The notes: generated by a model from the letters alone, not told the origin. Shown: positions 8,525 to 17,716, numbered from the stretch's first letter. The stretch: 64,000 nucleotides of DNA from Nonomuraea basaltis (GCF_005893125.1 NZ_VCJS01000023.1:1-64000), one strand, 5' to 3'. Numbers and translations: made by a program.

Positions 8525-9825
8525 AGGCGTTCGCGGAGAACAGGTTCGGCCTGCTCGTGCTGGTCGTGGTCGCCTTGGCGGCCATGTACGGCGTCGCGTA
8601 CGTCACCAGGCCCGCCCCTGCCGCCCCCGTCGCCGACGGGCCGCGGAGGGTGCCGGTCGAATCGGTCACCGCGGTATGCCCAGGCGCGAAGGGCGAGAAG
8701 GTCGGCGTCTACCTGCCCGGCACCCTGACGCACGAGGCGATGGCGAACGGCAAGCCGTACGTGACCAAGGGCCCCGCCGAGCTGGAGGCCGGCTACACCA
8801 CCCGCACCACGCGTGGCGCCGGGCGCGGCCTGGCCGGCGTCCGCTGCACCGAGCCCACCCCCACGACCTGGCTGCTCGGCCCCGGACCCGCGAACGCCAG
8901 TGTGATCCTGCACCTGACGAACGCCGACAAGGCGCTTGCGCTGGCCGACGTACACGTCCACGCCGCCGAGGGCCCGGTCTCCGGCGACAAGGGAACGGGC
9001 CTGGAGATCGCCCCCGGCGAACACCGGGAGATCGATCTGAAGACGCTCGCCCCCTCGGCCGACATCATGGCCGTGAGCGTCACCGCCATCTTCGGCCGCG
9101 TCGCCGTGGCCGCCAGGACCACGCTCGGCACCGGGGGCGTCGACTGGCTCCCGGCCGCCGCACCGCCCGCGACGCGCGTGGTCGTACCCGGGATCCCGGG
9201 CGGAGGCGGCCGCCGCGAACTCCTCGTCGCCGCCCCCGGGGAGACCGACGCGGTGGTCCAGCTCAAGGCGGTGAGCGAGGAGGCCGAGTACGCCATGAGC
9301 GGCCGCGAGTCGATCGACGTACCGGCCGGCAGCGTCGTCTCGGTCGACGTGACCATCGGACTGGGCGGCTCCTCGGGCGCCCTGGTCCTCACCTCACCGA
9401 CCCCCATCGTGGCCGGCCTGGTCCTGACGGGAACCGGGCAGCGCTCGGACATCGCCTTCACCGCCGGCACGTCCTCCCTGGATCTGGGCAGCGCGGTCGC
9501 CCGCAACGGCACCGGTTCCCGGCTGGTCCTCACGGCGCTCGGCGGGCCCGGCAAGGTGCGGGTGCAGGTGGTGCCGGGGAAAGGGGCGGCGGAGCAGCCG
9601 TTCGAGGTGAACGTGCCGGCGGGACGGACGAGGAACGTACGGCTCAAGGCGAAGGGCGACTTCGCGGTCGTCGTGACGCCCGTTTCCGGAGAGGTTTACG
9701 GGAGCCGGGTGGTGGAGGAGCGCCTGAAGAGCGGGCTGCTGATCACGGCGCAACCACTGGCCCCGGCCCGGAAGTGGACGTTGCTCCCACCGCTCACGGA
9801 CACTCCACGCGTAGTCCTGCCCTAG
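8521..9825 (+). CDS. DUF5719-family envelope protein
   Basis: A 434-residue protein with one N-terminal membrane anchor (residues 7-27, FGLLVLVVVALAAMYGVAYV) and a large extracytoplasmic part rich in beta-type sequence. It matches the DUF5719 family that regularly follows the GT2 protein in actinobacteria. The start ATG overlaps the glycosyltransferase stop (ATGA), pointing to a shared complex or pathway, perhaps glycan assembly at the cell surface. No catalytic motif is evident. A longer reading frame extends upstream in this frame but is only a shadow of the glycosyltransferase. Confidence 0.87.
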   Translation: MKAFAENRFGLLVLVVVALAAMYGVAYVTRPAPAAPVADGPRRVPVESVTAVCPGAKGEKVGVYLPGTLTHEAMANGKPYVTKGPAELEAGYTTRTTRGAGRGLAGVRCTEPTPTTWLLGPGPANASVILHLTNADKALALADVHVHAAEGPVSGDKGTGLEIAPGEHREIDLKTLAPSADIMAVSVTAIFGRVAVAARTTLGTGGVDWLPAAAPPATRVVVPGIPGGGGRRELLVAAPGETDAVVQLKAVSEEAEYAMSGRESIDVPAGSVVSVDVTIGLGGSSGALVLTSPTPIVAGLVLTGTGQRSDIAFTAGTSSLDLGSAVARNGTGSRLVLTALGGPGKVRVQVVPGKGAAEQPFEVNVPAGRTRNVRLKAKGDFAVVVTPVSGEVYGSRVVEERLKSGLLITAQPLAPARKWTLLPPLTDTPRVVLP

Positions 9826-9917
9826 AGGATCCTCAGGGCCACCGCGAATCGGCCGGCTCGCGGGGAGTCGGTCCAGGCGATTGAAGGCGCCCGGCGGCTT
9901 CATGGTTAGGTAGGTGC

Positions 9918-10418
9918 ATGGCGCGTGAAGCGGGTAAAACGACGGCGGCGAGGGGAGCCGGCGGAGAGGCGATCACCACCCCTGCTGAGCTCCTCGCCGC
10001 GCCGGGCTACGTGGCCCGGCGGCTCTACCAGTCCTATGTCGCCCTGTGGACGCGCGCGGTCGACCCGGTCCTGACCGGCCCGCAGTTCGCGGTGCTCACC
10101 GCGGTGGACAACTATCCCGGCGTGGACCAGGGGTCGCTCGCCTCGTCGGTGGCGCTCGACCGGTCCACGATGGCCGACATCGTCCGCCGGCTGGAGGACA
10201 ACGGGCTGATCGTCCGGCACACCGCGCTGCACGACGGCCGCCGCAAGCTGCTGCACCTGACCGAGGCGGGGTCGCGGCGCCTCGAAGAGGTGAACCGGCG
10301 CGCCCGAGAGCTCGATGAGCAGTTGTTGAAGGGCTATTCGCAGGCGGAGCGGGAGCGCGTGCTGCGCGAGATCACGGCGCTGGCGGCCCAGTGGGAGGCG
10401 CTCATGGGCGACGAATGA
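9918..10418 (+). CDS. MarR-family regulator, probable NicR-like repressor
   Basis: A 166-residue winged-helix protein of MarR type: the recognition region reads QGSLASSVALDRSTMADIVRRLEDNG, followed by the wing DGRRKLLHLTEAG. It is the first gene of the nicotinate block and is transcribed toward nicC. In Pseudomonas putida the nic genes are repressed by NicR, also a MarR protein, which supports a role as pathway repressor responding to a pyridine intermediate. That role is inferred from context. The nearby operator-like motifs (10516, 20304, 20372) are its likely targets; none is seen before its own gene. Confidence 0.85.
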   Translation: MAREAGKTTAARGAGGEAITTPAELLAAPGYVARRLYQSYVALWTRAVDPVLTGPQFAVLTAVDNYPGVDQGSLASSVALDRSTMADIVRRLEDNGLIVRHTALHDGRRKLLHLTEAGSRRLEEVNRRARELDEQLLKGYSQAERERVLREITALAAQWEALMGDE

Positions 10419-10515
10419 CGTCGCCCGCAGGCGGCGGGTAAAGCCCGGGTGTCCCGCCTGCTCCTCCCGTTGCGCTGGAGTTACATCCGGCGGCATCTCT
10501 TGCTTTTTCCAGATC

Positions 10516-10531
10516 GTCCGTGTTCGGATTA
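10516..10531 (+). promoter_or_regulatory. Operator-like motif copy 1, upstream of nicC
   Basis: GTCCGTGTTCGGATTA lies in the intergenic region between the MarR gene and nicC, about 140 bases before the nicC start. It has GTCCG/CGGAT arms separated by four bases. The same 16 bases occur inverted at 20372-20387 before nicX, and a 14/16 match occurs at 20304-20319. It is the probable binding site of the adjacent MarR regulator. Confidence 0.7.
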
Positions 10532-10669
10532 GTTTCGTCGGGCACCGCCCCGAGGCTCGCCGCGATGGCGGGATGGCTGTGATCCGCATGCCCGGAGAAC
10601 GACCGGACCGATGCCGGCCTCGCGGTGGAGACGGCATCCGTGATCATATTCCGAAGAGTTGGAGGAGCG

Positions 10670-11947
10670 TTGGCGGCGAGCCAGGTGAGTCAGTCGTACC
10701 AGGTCACGATCGTCGGCGGTGGCCTCGGCGGGCTGACCGCCGCGCTGTCACTGCGGCAGCGCGGCCTGCGCGTCACGGTCCTGGAGCAGGCCGCCGAGCT
10801 GGGAGAGGTGGGCGCGGGCATCCAAACCGCGCCGAACGCCAGCCGCATCCTGCTCGGGCTCGGGCTGCGCGCCGCCCTCGAGAAGATCCACACCGAGCCC
10901 CTGGACCAGGTGCGCCGCCGCTGGCAGGACGGCAGCGTGATCGGACTGACCCCGCTGGGCGAGTTCTGCAAGCGCGAGTACAACGCCCCCTACTGGCACT
11001 ACCATCGCGCCGACCTGCACAAGGTGCTGCTCGATGCGTGCGTGGACGACGACCGGCCCGGCCCCGTGGTGGACGTGCGGACCGGGAACGAGGTCGTGGC
11101 GGTCGACCGGACCGACCCCGTCCGGCCCGTCGCGGTCACCGCCGCGGGCGACCGGTACGAGTCGGACGTCCTGATCGGCGCGGACGGCATCAGGTCCCGG
11201 GTACGCGACGCGCTCGGCCTGCCCGGCAACCTGCTCTTCTCCGGCGAGATGGCCTACCGCGTGCTCATACCCGGAGACAAGATCGCCGCGGATCCGGTGA
11301 CGCGCTGGCTGGTGGACCGCTTCCAGAGCACCATCTGGTACGGCCCGGACCGGCATCTGGTCCACTACATGATCCGCGGCGGCGAGTGGCTCAACGTCGT
11401 CGCGATCGTGCCCTGCTCGCCCGAGGTAGAGGAGCGGTGGACGGTTCCCGCCACGGTGGACGAGCTGATCGACGCCTTCCCCGGCTGGGACGACCGGGTC
11501 GCCGCGATGCTCTCCAAGGCCGACGGCGACATCTCCGCATGGGCCATGTACCACCGCCGCCGCGACCCGGTGTGGGTGGACGGCCACGTGGCCCTGCTGG
11601 GCGACGCCTGCCACGCCATGCTGCCCTACCAGGCACAGGGCGCTTCGCAGGCGATGGAGGACGCGGCCGTGATCGCGGAGGAGCTCGGCGCCGTTCCTGC
11701 CGAGGGCATCCGGGCCGCCCTCATGCGGTACGTGGCGCGCCGCGCCAAGCACGCCGGGATGGTCCAGGACGCCGCCTGGCGCAACATGTCCTTCTACCAC
11801 CTGCCCGACGGGCCCGAGCAGCGGGCCCGCGACGAGAAACTCAAGCGGTTCGACGGCGAGTCCGACGTCTCCTACCGGTGGCTGTGGCGTGGCACCCCGC
11901 TGAACGACCCCGACGAAGAAACCTTCTCCTACCAGTTCCACGACTGA
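10670..11947 (+). CDS. nicC: FAD-dependent monooxygenase, probable 6-hydroxynicotinate 3-monooxygenase
   Basis: A 425-residue group A flavoprotein hydroxylase: FAD-binding VTIVGGGLGGLTAAL near residue 12, GAGIQTAPNASRIL, and the LLGDACHAMLP FAD/NADH motif near 305. The segment PLGEFCKREYNAPYWHYHRA resembles NicC of Pseudomonas (PLGEFARREYGAAY). NicC decarboxylatively hydroxylates 6-hydroxynicotinate to 2,5-dihydroxypyridine with NADH and O2. A salicylate-hydroxylase-like activity is the main alternative from sequence alone; the neighbouring nic genes decide. The start is uncertain: I chose TTG at 10670 behind GGAGGA; GTG at 10685 or ATG at 10625 are possible. Confidence 0.82.
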   Translation: MAASQVSQSYQVTIVGGGLGGLTAALSLRQRGLRVTVLEQAAELGEVGAGIQTAPNASRILLGLGLRAALEKIHTEPLDQVRRRWQDGSVIGLTPLGEFCKREYNAPYWHYHRADLHKVLLDACVDDDRPGPVVDVRTGNEVVAVDRTDPVRPVAVTAAGDRYESDVLIGADGIRSRVRDALGLPGNLLFSGEMAYRVLIPGDKIAADPVTRWLVDRFQSTIWYGPDRHLVHYMIRGGEWLNVVAIVPCSPEVEERWTVPATVDELIDAFPGWDDRVAAMLSKADGDISAWAMYHRRRDPVWVDGHVALLGDACHAMLPYQAQGASQAMEDAAVIAEELGAVPAEGIRAALMRYVARRAKHAGMVQDAAWRNMSFYHLPDGPEQRARDEKLKRFDGESDVSYRWLWRGTPLNDPDEETFSYQFHD

Positions 11948-11955
11948 CCGGGCCG

Positions 11956-11995
11956 CGGACCGGCCGGTCCGGCCACCCCTTGGGGACGCGTCCCC
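11956..11995. promoter_or_regulatory. Nested palindromes in the nicC-MFS gap
   Basis: A perfect 16-bp palindrome (CGGACCGGCCGGTCCG, 11956-11971) is followed by CCCC-TT-GGGG-ACGCGT-CCCC (11976-11995), in which the central GGGG can pair with either flanking CCCC. Two mutually exclusive hairpins are therefore possible. This may tune read-through from nicC into the transporter gene or simply stabilise the mRNA. Confidence 0.4.
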
Positions 11996-12044
11996 TACCG
12001 CGCTCCCGTCTCCCCCCGAACACCTCACATCAGGGTGGAAAATC

Positions 12045-13427
12045 ATGAAAACAGGAGACCAGATCGTCCAGGACCTGCCGTGGAAATGGCCTGTCCAAGG
12101 CAAGATCTTCATCATCGGTGGCCTCGGCTACATGTTCGACGCCTGGGACGTCGCACTCAACGGGTTTCTCACGCCGCTGCTGGGCACCGAGTTCGGCCTG
12201 TCGGTCGGCGAGCGGGGCCTGGTGGCGACCGCCAACCTCATCGGCATGGCGGTCGGCGCCGTCATGTGGGGCACGATCGCCGACCGCGTGGGCCGCAAGC
12301 GGGCCTTCAGCCTGACCCTGCTCATCTTCGCGCTCTTCTCCGTCGTCGGCGCCCTGGCCCCCAGCTACGGAATCTTCCTGGTGTTCCGCTTCCTGGCCGG
12401 GGTGGGTCTGGGCGGCTGCATCCCCGTCGACTACGCGCTGGTGGGGGAGTTCTCGCCGAGCCGGCTGCGCGGCAAGATCCTGGCCGCCATGGACGTCTGG
12501 TGGCCGATCGGCGCGACGCTGTGCGGAGTGGTCGCCACCGTGCTGTCTCCGGTGCAGGGCAACTGGCGCTGGATGCTCACCGTGATGATCCTGCCCGCGC
12601 TGCTGCTCTTCTGGGTGCGTCGTGGCATTCCCGAATCGCCCCTCTACCTGGCCAAGAACGGTCGTGAGCAGGAGGCGCGCGCGGTCATCGACGATCTGGT
12701 CGCCCGGACCGGCGCCCCCGCCGAGCCGTACGTCATCGAGGCCCCGGCCGCGGAAGCGGCCGGTTCGGGGAAGATGCGGGCGGCGCTCGACCAGCTCCGC
12801 CAGGTCTGGAGCTTCAGCCCGCGGGTGACCTCCGTTGCCTGGCTGCTGTTCATCGCCGTGATGACCACGTACTACGTGGCGCTGAGCTGGATGCCCACGA
12901 TCCTCAAGTCGGGGGGCTACAGCGACTACGCGGCCTTCGCCAGAACCACCCTGATGAGCGCGGTGGGCATCGTCGGCGTGCTCGTCTCCGCCTGGCTGAT
13001 CGAGGCCGTCGGCCGCAAGTGGGTGATCGGGGTGTCGGCGCCGGTGGCCGCGGCCGCACTGGTGGCCTTCGCGGCGTCCCTCGACATCAGGTCCGCCGCG
13101 CTGGTGTGGCTCGGGGTCTTCGGCTTCATCATCCAGCTCGCCATCCCGGTGCTGTACGCCTACATCGCCGAGCTGTATCCGACCCGAATCCGGGCCAGCG
13201 GGTTCGGCTGGGCCTCATCGGTCAGCCGGGTGGCCTCCGGCTTCATCCCGCTGATCTTCGGCAGCGTGCTCTGGCCGGTGCTCGGCCTGACCATGACCTT
13301 CGTCGTGCTCGGCGTCGTGGTGCTGGCGGTCGTGCTGTGGATGGCCGCCGCCGCGCCGGAGACCAAGGGCCGGAAGCTGGACCACATCATCGAGCCCGCC
13401 GGCGACGTGGTGCCCATGGGGACGTGA
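12045..13427 (+). CDS. MFS transporter, aromatic-acid/nicotinate symporter type
   Basis: A 460-residue protein with about 12 membrane segments. The loop 2-3 MFS motif is GTIADRVGRKRAF and the sugar/aromatic-acid family motif RFLAGVGLGGCIPVDYALVGEF is in helix 4. Its placement inside the nicotinate cluster, between the monooxygenase and the molybdenum hydroxylase, suggests uptake of nicotinate or 6-hydroxynicotinate, matching NicT in Pseudomonas. The substrate is inferred from context only. Its TGA shares a base with the ATG of the next gene (TGATG), so translation is probably coupled to the hydroxylase. Confidence 0.85.
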   Translation: MKTGDQIVQDLPWKWPVQGKIFIIGGLGYMFDAWDVALNGFLTPLLGTEFGLSVGERGLVATANLIGMAVGAVMWGTIADRVGRKRAFSLTLLIFALFSVVGALAPSYGIFLVFRFLAGVGLGGCIPVDYALVGEFSPSRLRGKILAAMDVWWPIGATLCGVVATVLSPVQGNWRWMLTVMILPALLLFWVRRGIPESPLYLAKNGREQEARAVIDDLVARTGAPAEPYVIEAPAAEAAGSGKMRAALDQLRQVWSFSPRVTSVAWLLFIAVMTTYYVALSWMPTILKSGGYSDYAAFARTTLMSAVGIVGVLVSAWLIEAVGRKWVIGVSAPVAAAALVAFAASLDIRSAALVWLGVFGFIIQLAIPVLYAYIAELYPTRIRASGFGWASSVSRVASGFIPLIFGSVLWPVLGLTMTFVVLGVVVLAVVLWMAAAAPETKGRKLDHIIEPAGDVVPMGT

Positions 13428-14245
13428 TGAAACCCGCGCCGTTCACCTACCACCGTGCCAGGGACGTCGCCGGAGCGGTCGCCCTGCTCGCCGAGCTGGG
13501 CGAGGACGCCAAGTACATCGCAGGCGGCCAGAGCCTGGTCGCGATGATGAACTTCCGCCTCGCCCGCCCGGCTCACCTGGTCGACCTCGGCGGCCTGCGC
13601 GGCGAGCTCGCCTACATCCGCACCGACGGCGGCGTGCTGCGTCTGGGGGCGCTGACCACGCACCACCAGGTGGAGAACGCGCCGCTCGATCCCGGCTTCG
13701 CCGTGCTCCGCGACGCGATGGGATGGATCGGGCACCTGCCCATCCGCACGCGCGGCACGGTGGGCGGCAGCCTCGCCCACGGCGAGGCCACCGCCGAGTG
13801 GTGCCTGCTCGCCGTCCTGCTGGGCGCCGAGGTCGTCGTCCAGGGGACGGCCGGACTCCGACTGGTCCCGGCCGAGGAGCTGTTCCTCGGCTTCTTCACC
13901 ACGGCGCTGGAGCCGGAGGAAATGATCGTCGAGGTCGTCTTCCCGCGGCCCGCGCCGCACGCCGCGCTGACCGAGTTCGCCGAGCGGCGGGGCGACTACG
14001 CCGTCGTGGCCGCCGCCGTCGACCTGGACGCGGAACGCGTCGTGCTCGGCGGCGTGGCCCCCGTGCCGCTGCGGGTCCCGGAGGCGGAGGCGGTGCTCGC
14101 GCGCGGCGGCACGTTCGCCGAATGCGCCGAGGCCGCCGCGGCGGCCATCGACCCGCCGGCGGACGGCAGCGGCGGCGCCGATTACCGCAGGGCCCTCACC
14201 AGGACCCTGCTCGTCCGGGCCTGCGAGGAGGCGATGCTGCGATGA
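13427..14245 (+). CDS. Molybdenum hydroxylase FAD-binding medium subunit (CoxM type)
   Basis: A 272-residue subunit with the FAD-binding signatures AGGQSLVAMMNFRLARP (about residue 35) and RTRGTVGGSLAHGEATAEW (about 110), and a CO_deh_flav_C-like end. It passes electrons from the Fe-S subunit to FAD in xanthine-dehydrogenase-family enzymes. It sits in an M-L-S-G order with four-base overlaps to its neighbours, so stoichiometric translation is likely. In this cluster the enzyme is best read as the nicotinate dehydrogenase that makes 6-hydroxynicotinate. Confidence 0.88.
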   Translation: MKPAPFTYHRARDVAGAVALLAELGEDAKYIAGGQSLVAMMNFRLARPAHLVDLGGLRGELAYIRTDGGVLRLGALTTHHQVENAPLDPGFAVLRDAMGWIGHLPIRTRGTVGGSLAHGEATAEWCLLAVLLGAEVVVQGTAGLRLVPAEELFLGFFTTALEPEEMIVEVVFPRPAPHAALTEFAERRGDYAVVAAAVDLDAERVVLGGVAPVPLRVPEAEAVLARGGTFAECAEAAAAAIDPPADGSGGADYRRALTRTLLVRACEEAMLR

Positions 14246-16575
14246 GCTGGGTCGGGAGGTCGGCCGCCCGGCGGGAGGATCCGCGGCTGCTGACCGGGAA
14301 CGGAAGGTTCGTCGACGACATCCACCTTCCCCGCATGCTGCACGCGCAGTTCGTCCGCAGCACGATCGCCAACGGGACCGTGACCGGCGTCGACCTGTCA
14401 GGAACGCTGGCCGTGCCGGGAGTCGTCGCCGCCTTCACCGCCGGGGACCTGGAGATCGAAGACATCACAGCCGTCCTCGACCGGCCGCTTTCGGAATTCG
14501 TGCCGACCGCGATGCCCGTCCTCGCCCGGGACCGGGTCCGCTTCGTCGGCGAGCCGATCGCCATCGTGCTCGCCGAGGACGCGTACTCCGTGGAGGACGG
14601 CCTGGAGGCCGCCAGGGTGACCTACGAGGCGGGCACGCCGGTGCTCTCGGAGGAGCAGGCGCTCGCTCCGGGCGCACCGCTCGTGCACGCGGCGGCCGCC
14701 GGAAATATCTTGGTGGACGTGTCGATGTTCGCGACCGAGGGCATCGACGACATCTTCGCCGCGGCCCATCGCGTGGTGCGCGTGCGGTCCAGGACGGGCC
14801 GGCAGAACGCGCTGCCGCTGGAGACCAGGGGTGCCGTCGCGAGCTGGGACCCGCGCGAGGAGCAGCTCCTGGTGCAGACCTGCACCCAGGTCCCGCACCA
14901 GGTCCGCACGGTGCTGGCCGAGTGCCTCGGCCTCGGCGAACGGGGCGTCCGGGTGGTGGTGCCGGACATGGGCGGCGGCTTCGGGCAGAAGTGCGTCGTC
15001 GGCCGCGAGGAGATCGCCGTGGGGGCGGCGGCCCTGCGACTGCGCCGCCCGGTGAAGTGGATCGAGGACCGCCGGGACGCGCTCACCGCCTCGTTCCTGG
15101 CTCGCGAGCAGCGCTACGACGTGCGCGCGGCGTTCGACGAAGGCGGACGGATCCTCGCCCTCGACGCCGATGTGGTGTGCGACATGGGCGCCTACTCCTG
15201 CTACCCGTTCACCGCCGGAATCGAGCCGCTGATGGCGTCGGCGGAGCTGCCGGGCGTCTACCGCGTGCCCGCCTACCGGGTCCGCGGCCGGGCCGTCACC
15301 ACGAACAAGGCGCCGTCGGCGCCGTACCGGGGGGTCAGCAGGCCCCAGATCGTCATGGTCGTGGAACGGGTCTTCGAACGGGCGGCCCGGGAGCTGGGTC
15401 TGGACCCGGTCGAGATCCGGCGGCGGAACCTGATCACCGAGTTCCCGTACGCCGGGATCAACGACGTCACCTACGACCCGGGCTCCTACCTGGAATCGCT
15501 GAACCTCTGCGAGCGGATGATCAGGGACGAGGGCTGGTACGAGCGGAAGGAACAGGCGGCCGCCGAGGGGCGCCTCCTCGGCATCGGCTACTCCTGCTTC
15601 AGCGAGCGCACCGGATACGGCTCCGGCGCGTTCGCCAAGCGCAAGATGGCCGTGGTGCCGGGCTTCGACCTCGCCGAGATCAAGATGGACCTCACCGGCG
15701 GCGTGACCGTGACGACCGGGACCATGAGCCACGGGCAGAGCCACGAGACCACGCTGGCCCAGATCGTCGCCGACCGGCTCGGCCTGGACCTCGCCCAGAT
15801 CAAGATCCATCAGGGCGACACCGACCGGATCACCTACGGGTTCGGGACGTTCGCCAGCCGGTCGGCCACCATCGGCGGCAGCGCGGTCGCGCGGGCGGCC
15901 ACCAAGCTGGCGGACCGGCTGCTGCACCTGGGCGCGCACCTGCTGGAGACCGACGACGTCGAGCTGCACGACGGGCACGTACGCAGGCGCGACGACCATG
16001 GGCGTGCCCTGCGCTATCGGGAGCTGGCCGGCATCGCCTACTTGAAGGCCAACCTGCTCCCCAAGGACGCGGAGCCCGGCCTGACCGCGAGCGCGTCCTT
16101 CGACGTGCACGGCGACGGGACGTTCTCCAACGCGGCCCACGGCGTGGTCGTGGAGCTGCACCCCGGCACCGGCCGGGTGGAGTTCCTGCGGTACGTCTGC
16201 GTGGAGGACTGCGGAGTCGCCATCAACCCGCAGGTCGTCGAGGGGCAGTGCCGCGGCGGCATCGCCCAGGGCATCGCCGGGGCGCTGTTCGAGGAGGTGA
16301 CCTACGACGCGCAGGGTGAGCCGTCGTGCGCCAGTTTCATCGACTACAAGGTGCCCACGGCGAACGAGATCCCCGACATCGAGATCCGCCATCTGGAGAC
16401 CCCGTGCGCGTTCACCGAGAGCGGGGCGAAGGGCGCCGGGGAGGGCGGCACGATCGGCGCCCCGGCAGCGGTGCTCAACGCCGTGAACGACGCCCTGCGC
16501 CCCACCGGGGTGGAGCTGGACGACACCCCCATCCGGCCCGAGACGGTGCAGCGCGCGATCGGAGCGAACGCATGA
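14242..16575 (+). CDS. Molybdenum hydroxylase large catalytic subunit, probable nicotinate dehydrogenase
   Basis: A 777-residue molybdopterin-cytosine-dinucleotide subunit. Visible motifs include GRSAARREDPRLLTGNGRFVDD at the start, PDMGGGFGQK near 250, APSAPYRGVSRP near 358, and GAKGAGEGG with the catalytic glutamate at residue 734. The CO dehydrogenase active-site loop AYxCSFR is absent, so this is not a CO dehydrogenase. Hydroxylation of an N-heterocycle fits. With NicC, NicX, NicD and NicF homologues around it, nicotinate is the likely substrate. Pseudomonas uses a different two-subunit NicAB enzyme for the same step. No XdhC/CoxI-type maturase is encoded nearby. Confidence 0.85.
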   Translation: MSWVGRSAARREDPRLLTGNGRFVDDIHLPRMLHAQFVRSTIANGTVTGVDLSGTLAVPGVVAAFTAGDLEIEDITAVLDRPLSEFVPTAMPVLARDRVRFVGEPIAIVLAEDAYSVEDGLEAARVTYEAGTPVLSEEQALAPGAPLVHAAAAGNILVDVSMFATEGIDDIFAAAHRVVRVRSRTGRQNALPLETRGAVASWDPREEQLLVQTCTQVPHQVRTVLAECLGLGERGVRVVVPDMGGGFGQKCVVGREEIAVGAAALRLRRPVKWIEDRRDALTASFLAREQRYDVRAAFDEGGRILALDADVVCDMGAYSCYPFTAGIEPLMASAELPGVYRVPAYRVRGRAVTTNKAPSAPYRGVSRPQIVMVVERVFERAARELGLDPVEIRRRNLITEFPYAGINDVTYDPGSYLESLNLCERMIRDEGWYERKEQAAAEGRLLGIGYSCFSERTGYGSGAFAKRKMAVVPGFDLAEIKMDLTGGVTVTTGTMSHGQSHETTLAQIVADRLGLDLAQIKIHQGDTDRITYGFGTFASRSATIGGSAVARAATKLADRLLHLGAHLLETDDVELHDGHVRRRDDHGRALRYRELAGIAYLKANLLPKDAEPGLTASASFDVHGDGTFSNAAHGVVVELHPGTGRVEFLRYVCVEDCGVAINPQVVEGQCRGGIAQGIAGALFEEVTYDAQGEPSCASFIDYKVPTANEIPDIEIRHLETPCAFTESGAKGAGEGGTIGAPAAVLNAVNDALRPTGVELDDTPIRPETVQRAIGANA

Positions 16576-17069
16576 CGGAGAAACTGCTGATCAGCCTGAC
16601 GGTGAACGGGGAGCGGCACGACGACCTGGTGGTGGAGTCCCGGCACACGCTGGTGGACGTGCTCCGGCACCGGCTCGGCCTCACCGGCACGCATGTCGGA
16701 TGCGAGCACGGCGTCTGCGGCGCCTGCACCGTCCTGCTCGACGGCGCTCCGGCGCGCGCGTGCCTGATCTTCGCGGCCCAGGCCGAGGGCCAGGAGATCC
16801 GCACGGTCGAGTCGCTGGCCGAGAGCGGTGAGATGAACGACCTCCAGCGGGCGTTCTCCGCCCATCACGGCCTGCAATGCGGGTTCTGCACGCCCGGCTT
16901 CCTGATGCTCGCCGAGGGCTTTCTCGCCGAGCGGCCTGACGCGACCAGAGCGGAGATCCGCGAGGTCGTGTCGGCCAACCTCTGCCGGTGCACCGGCTAT
17001 CAGACCATCGTCGACGCGATCGAGGACTGCGCCCGAGGGCGGCGCCGCGAAGTGGGGGAACCCCGATGA
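16572..17069 (+). CDS. Molybdenum hydroxylase 2x[2Fe-2S] small subunit (CoxS type)
   Basis: A 165-residue iron-sulfur subunit. Plant-ferredoxin-type cysteines are at 44, 49, 52 and 64 (GCEHGVCGACTVLLDG) and the C-terminal cluster uses 103, 106, 138 and 140 (CGFC and CRCTGYQ). All eight ligands are present. It relays electrons from the molybdenum site to FAD. Its ATG overlaps the large-subunit stop as ATGA, and its stop overlaps the coxG-like start in the same way. Confidence 0.93.
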   Translation: MTEKLLISLTVNGERHDDLVVESRHTLVDVLRHRLGLTGTHVGCEHGVCGACTVLLDGAPARACLIFAAQAEGQEIRTVESLAESGEMNDLQRAFSAHHGLQCGFCTPGFLMLAEGFLAERPDATRAEIREVVSANLCRCTGYQTIVDAIEDCARGRRREVGEPR

Positions 17070-17716
17070 TCCTGGACAACGAGATCGCGGTGAACGCCTC
17101 GCCGGACGAGGTGTTCGCGCTGATCAACGACGTGGAACGGGTCGTGACGTGCCTGCCGGGCGCCGCGCTCGACGGCCGCGACGGCGACGCCTACCGGGGC
17201 GGCGTCAAGGTCAAGGTCGGCCCCATCACCGCCACATATGCCGGGACCGTGCGCTTCCTGGAGGTCGACCCGGGCCGGCGCCGGCTGCGGCTGCAGGGCC
17301 GGGGCGCCGACACCCACGGCGGTGGCGACGCCGAGGCCGAGGTCACCCTGACGGTGGAGGAGCTGGCAGGTGGCGCGGTGCTGCGGATGCGGACCGACCT
17401 GCTGATCCGGGGAAAGATCGTCCAGTTCGGCAAGGGCGCGATCACGGCCGTCTCCGACAAGCTGCTGCGGCAGTTCGCCGGGAACCTCGCCGCCCTGATC
17501 GAGGCCGACCGCTCCGGTGGCCCGACGGCGGCCCCCGCGGTCGTCACGGCCCCGGGAGCGGCGGAGGAGCTCGACGGCCTGTCGATGCTGGTGCCGCCGG
17601 GCGTGGCCAGGTACGCGCCGATCGCCGCCGCTTTCGCGGTCGGCCTCTTCCAGGGCTGGCTGCTCGGCAAGGTGAGCGCCCAGGCCAAGCTGATCAAGGA
17701 GCTGCGTCGTGGCTGA
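17066..17716 (+). CDS. CoxG-like SRPBCC protein with C-terminal membrane helix
   Basis: A 216-residue protein. Residues 1-145 form a CoxG/SRPBCC lipid-binding fold (starting MILDNEIAVNASPDEVFALIND; LLIRGKIVQFGKGAITAVSDKL near 112-134). A Pro/Ala-rich linker leads to a hydrophobic helix at 180-202 (YAPIAAAFAVGLFQGWLLGK) and a basic end. In CO dehydrogenase operons CoxG anchors the enzyme at the membrane and has been linked to quinone handling. Its coupling here to a nicotinate-type hydroxylase suggests delivery of electrons into the respiratory chain. That role is inference. Confidence 0.8.
   Translation: MILDNEIAVNASPDEVFALINDVERVVTCLPGAALDGRDGDAYRGGVKVKVGPITATYAGTVRFLEVDPGRRRLRLQGRGADTHGGGDAEAEVTLTVEELAGGAVLRMRTDLLIRGKIVQFGKGAITAVSDKLLRQFAGNLAALIEADRSGGPTAAPAVVTAPGAAEELDGLSMLVPPGVARYAPIAAAFAVGLFQGWLLGKVSAQAKLIKELRRG

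Noticed and set aside
14242..16575. Possible carbon monoxide dehydrogenase large subunit
   Set aside because: The AYxCSFR active-site loop of CO dehydrogenase is absent; APYRG is found instead and the neighbours are nicotinate pathway genes.
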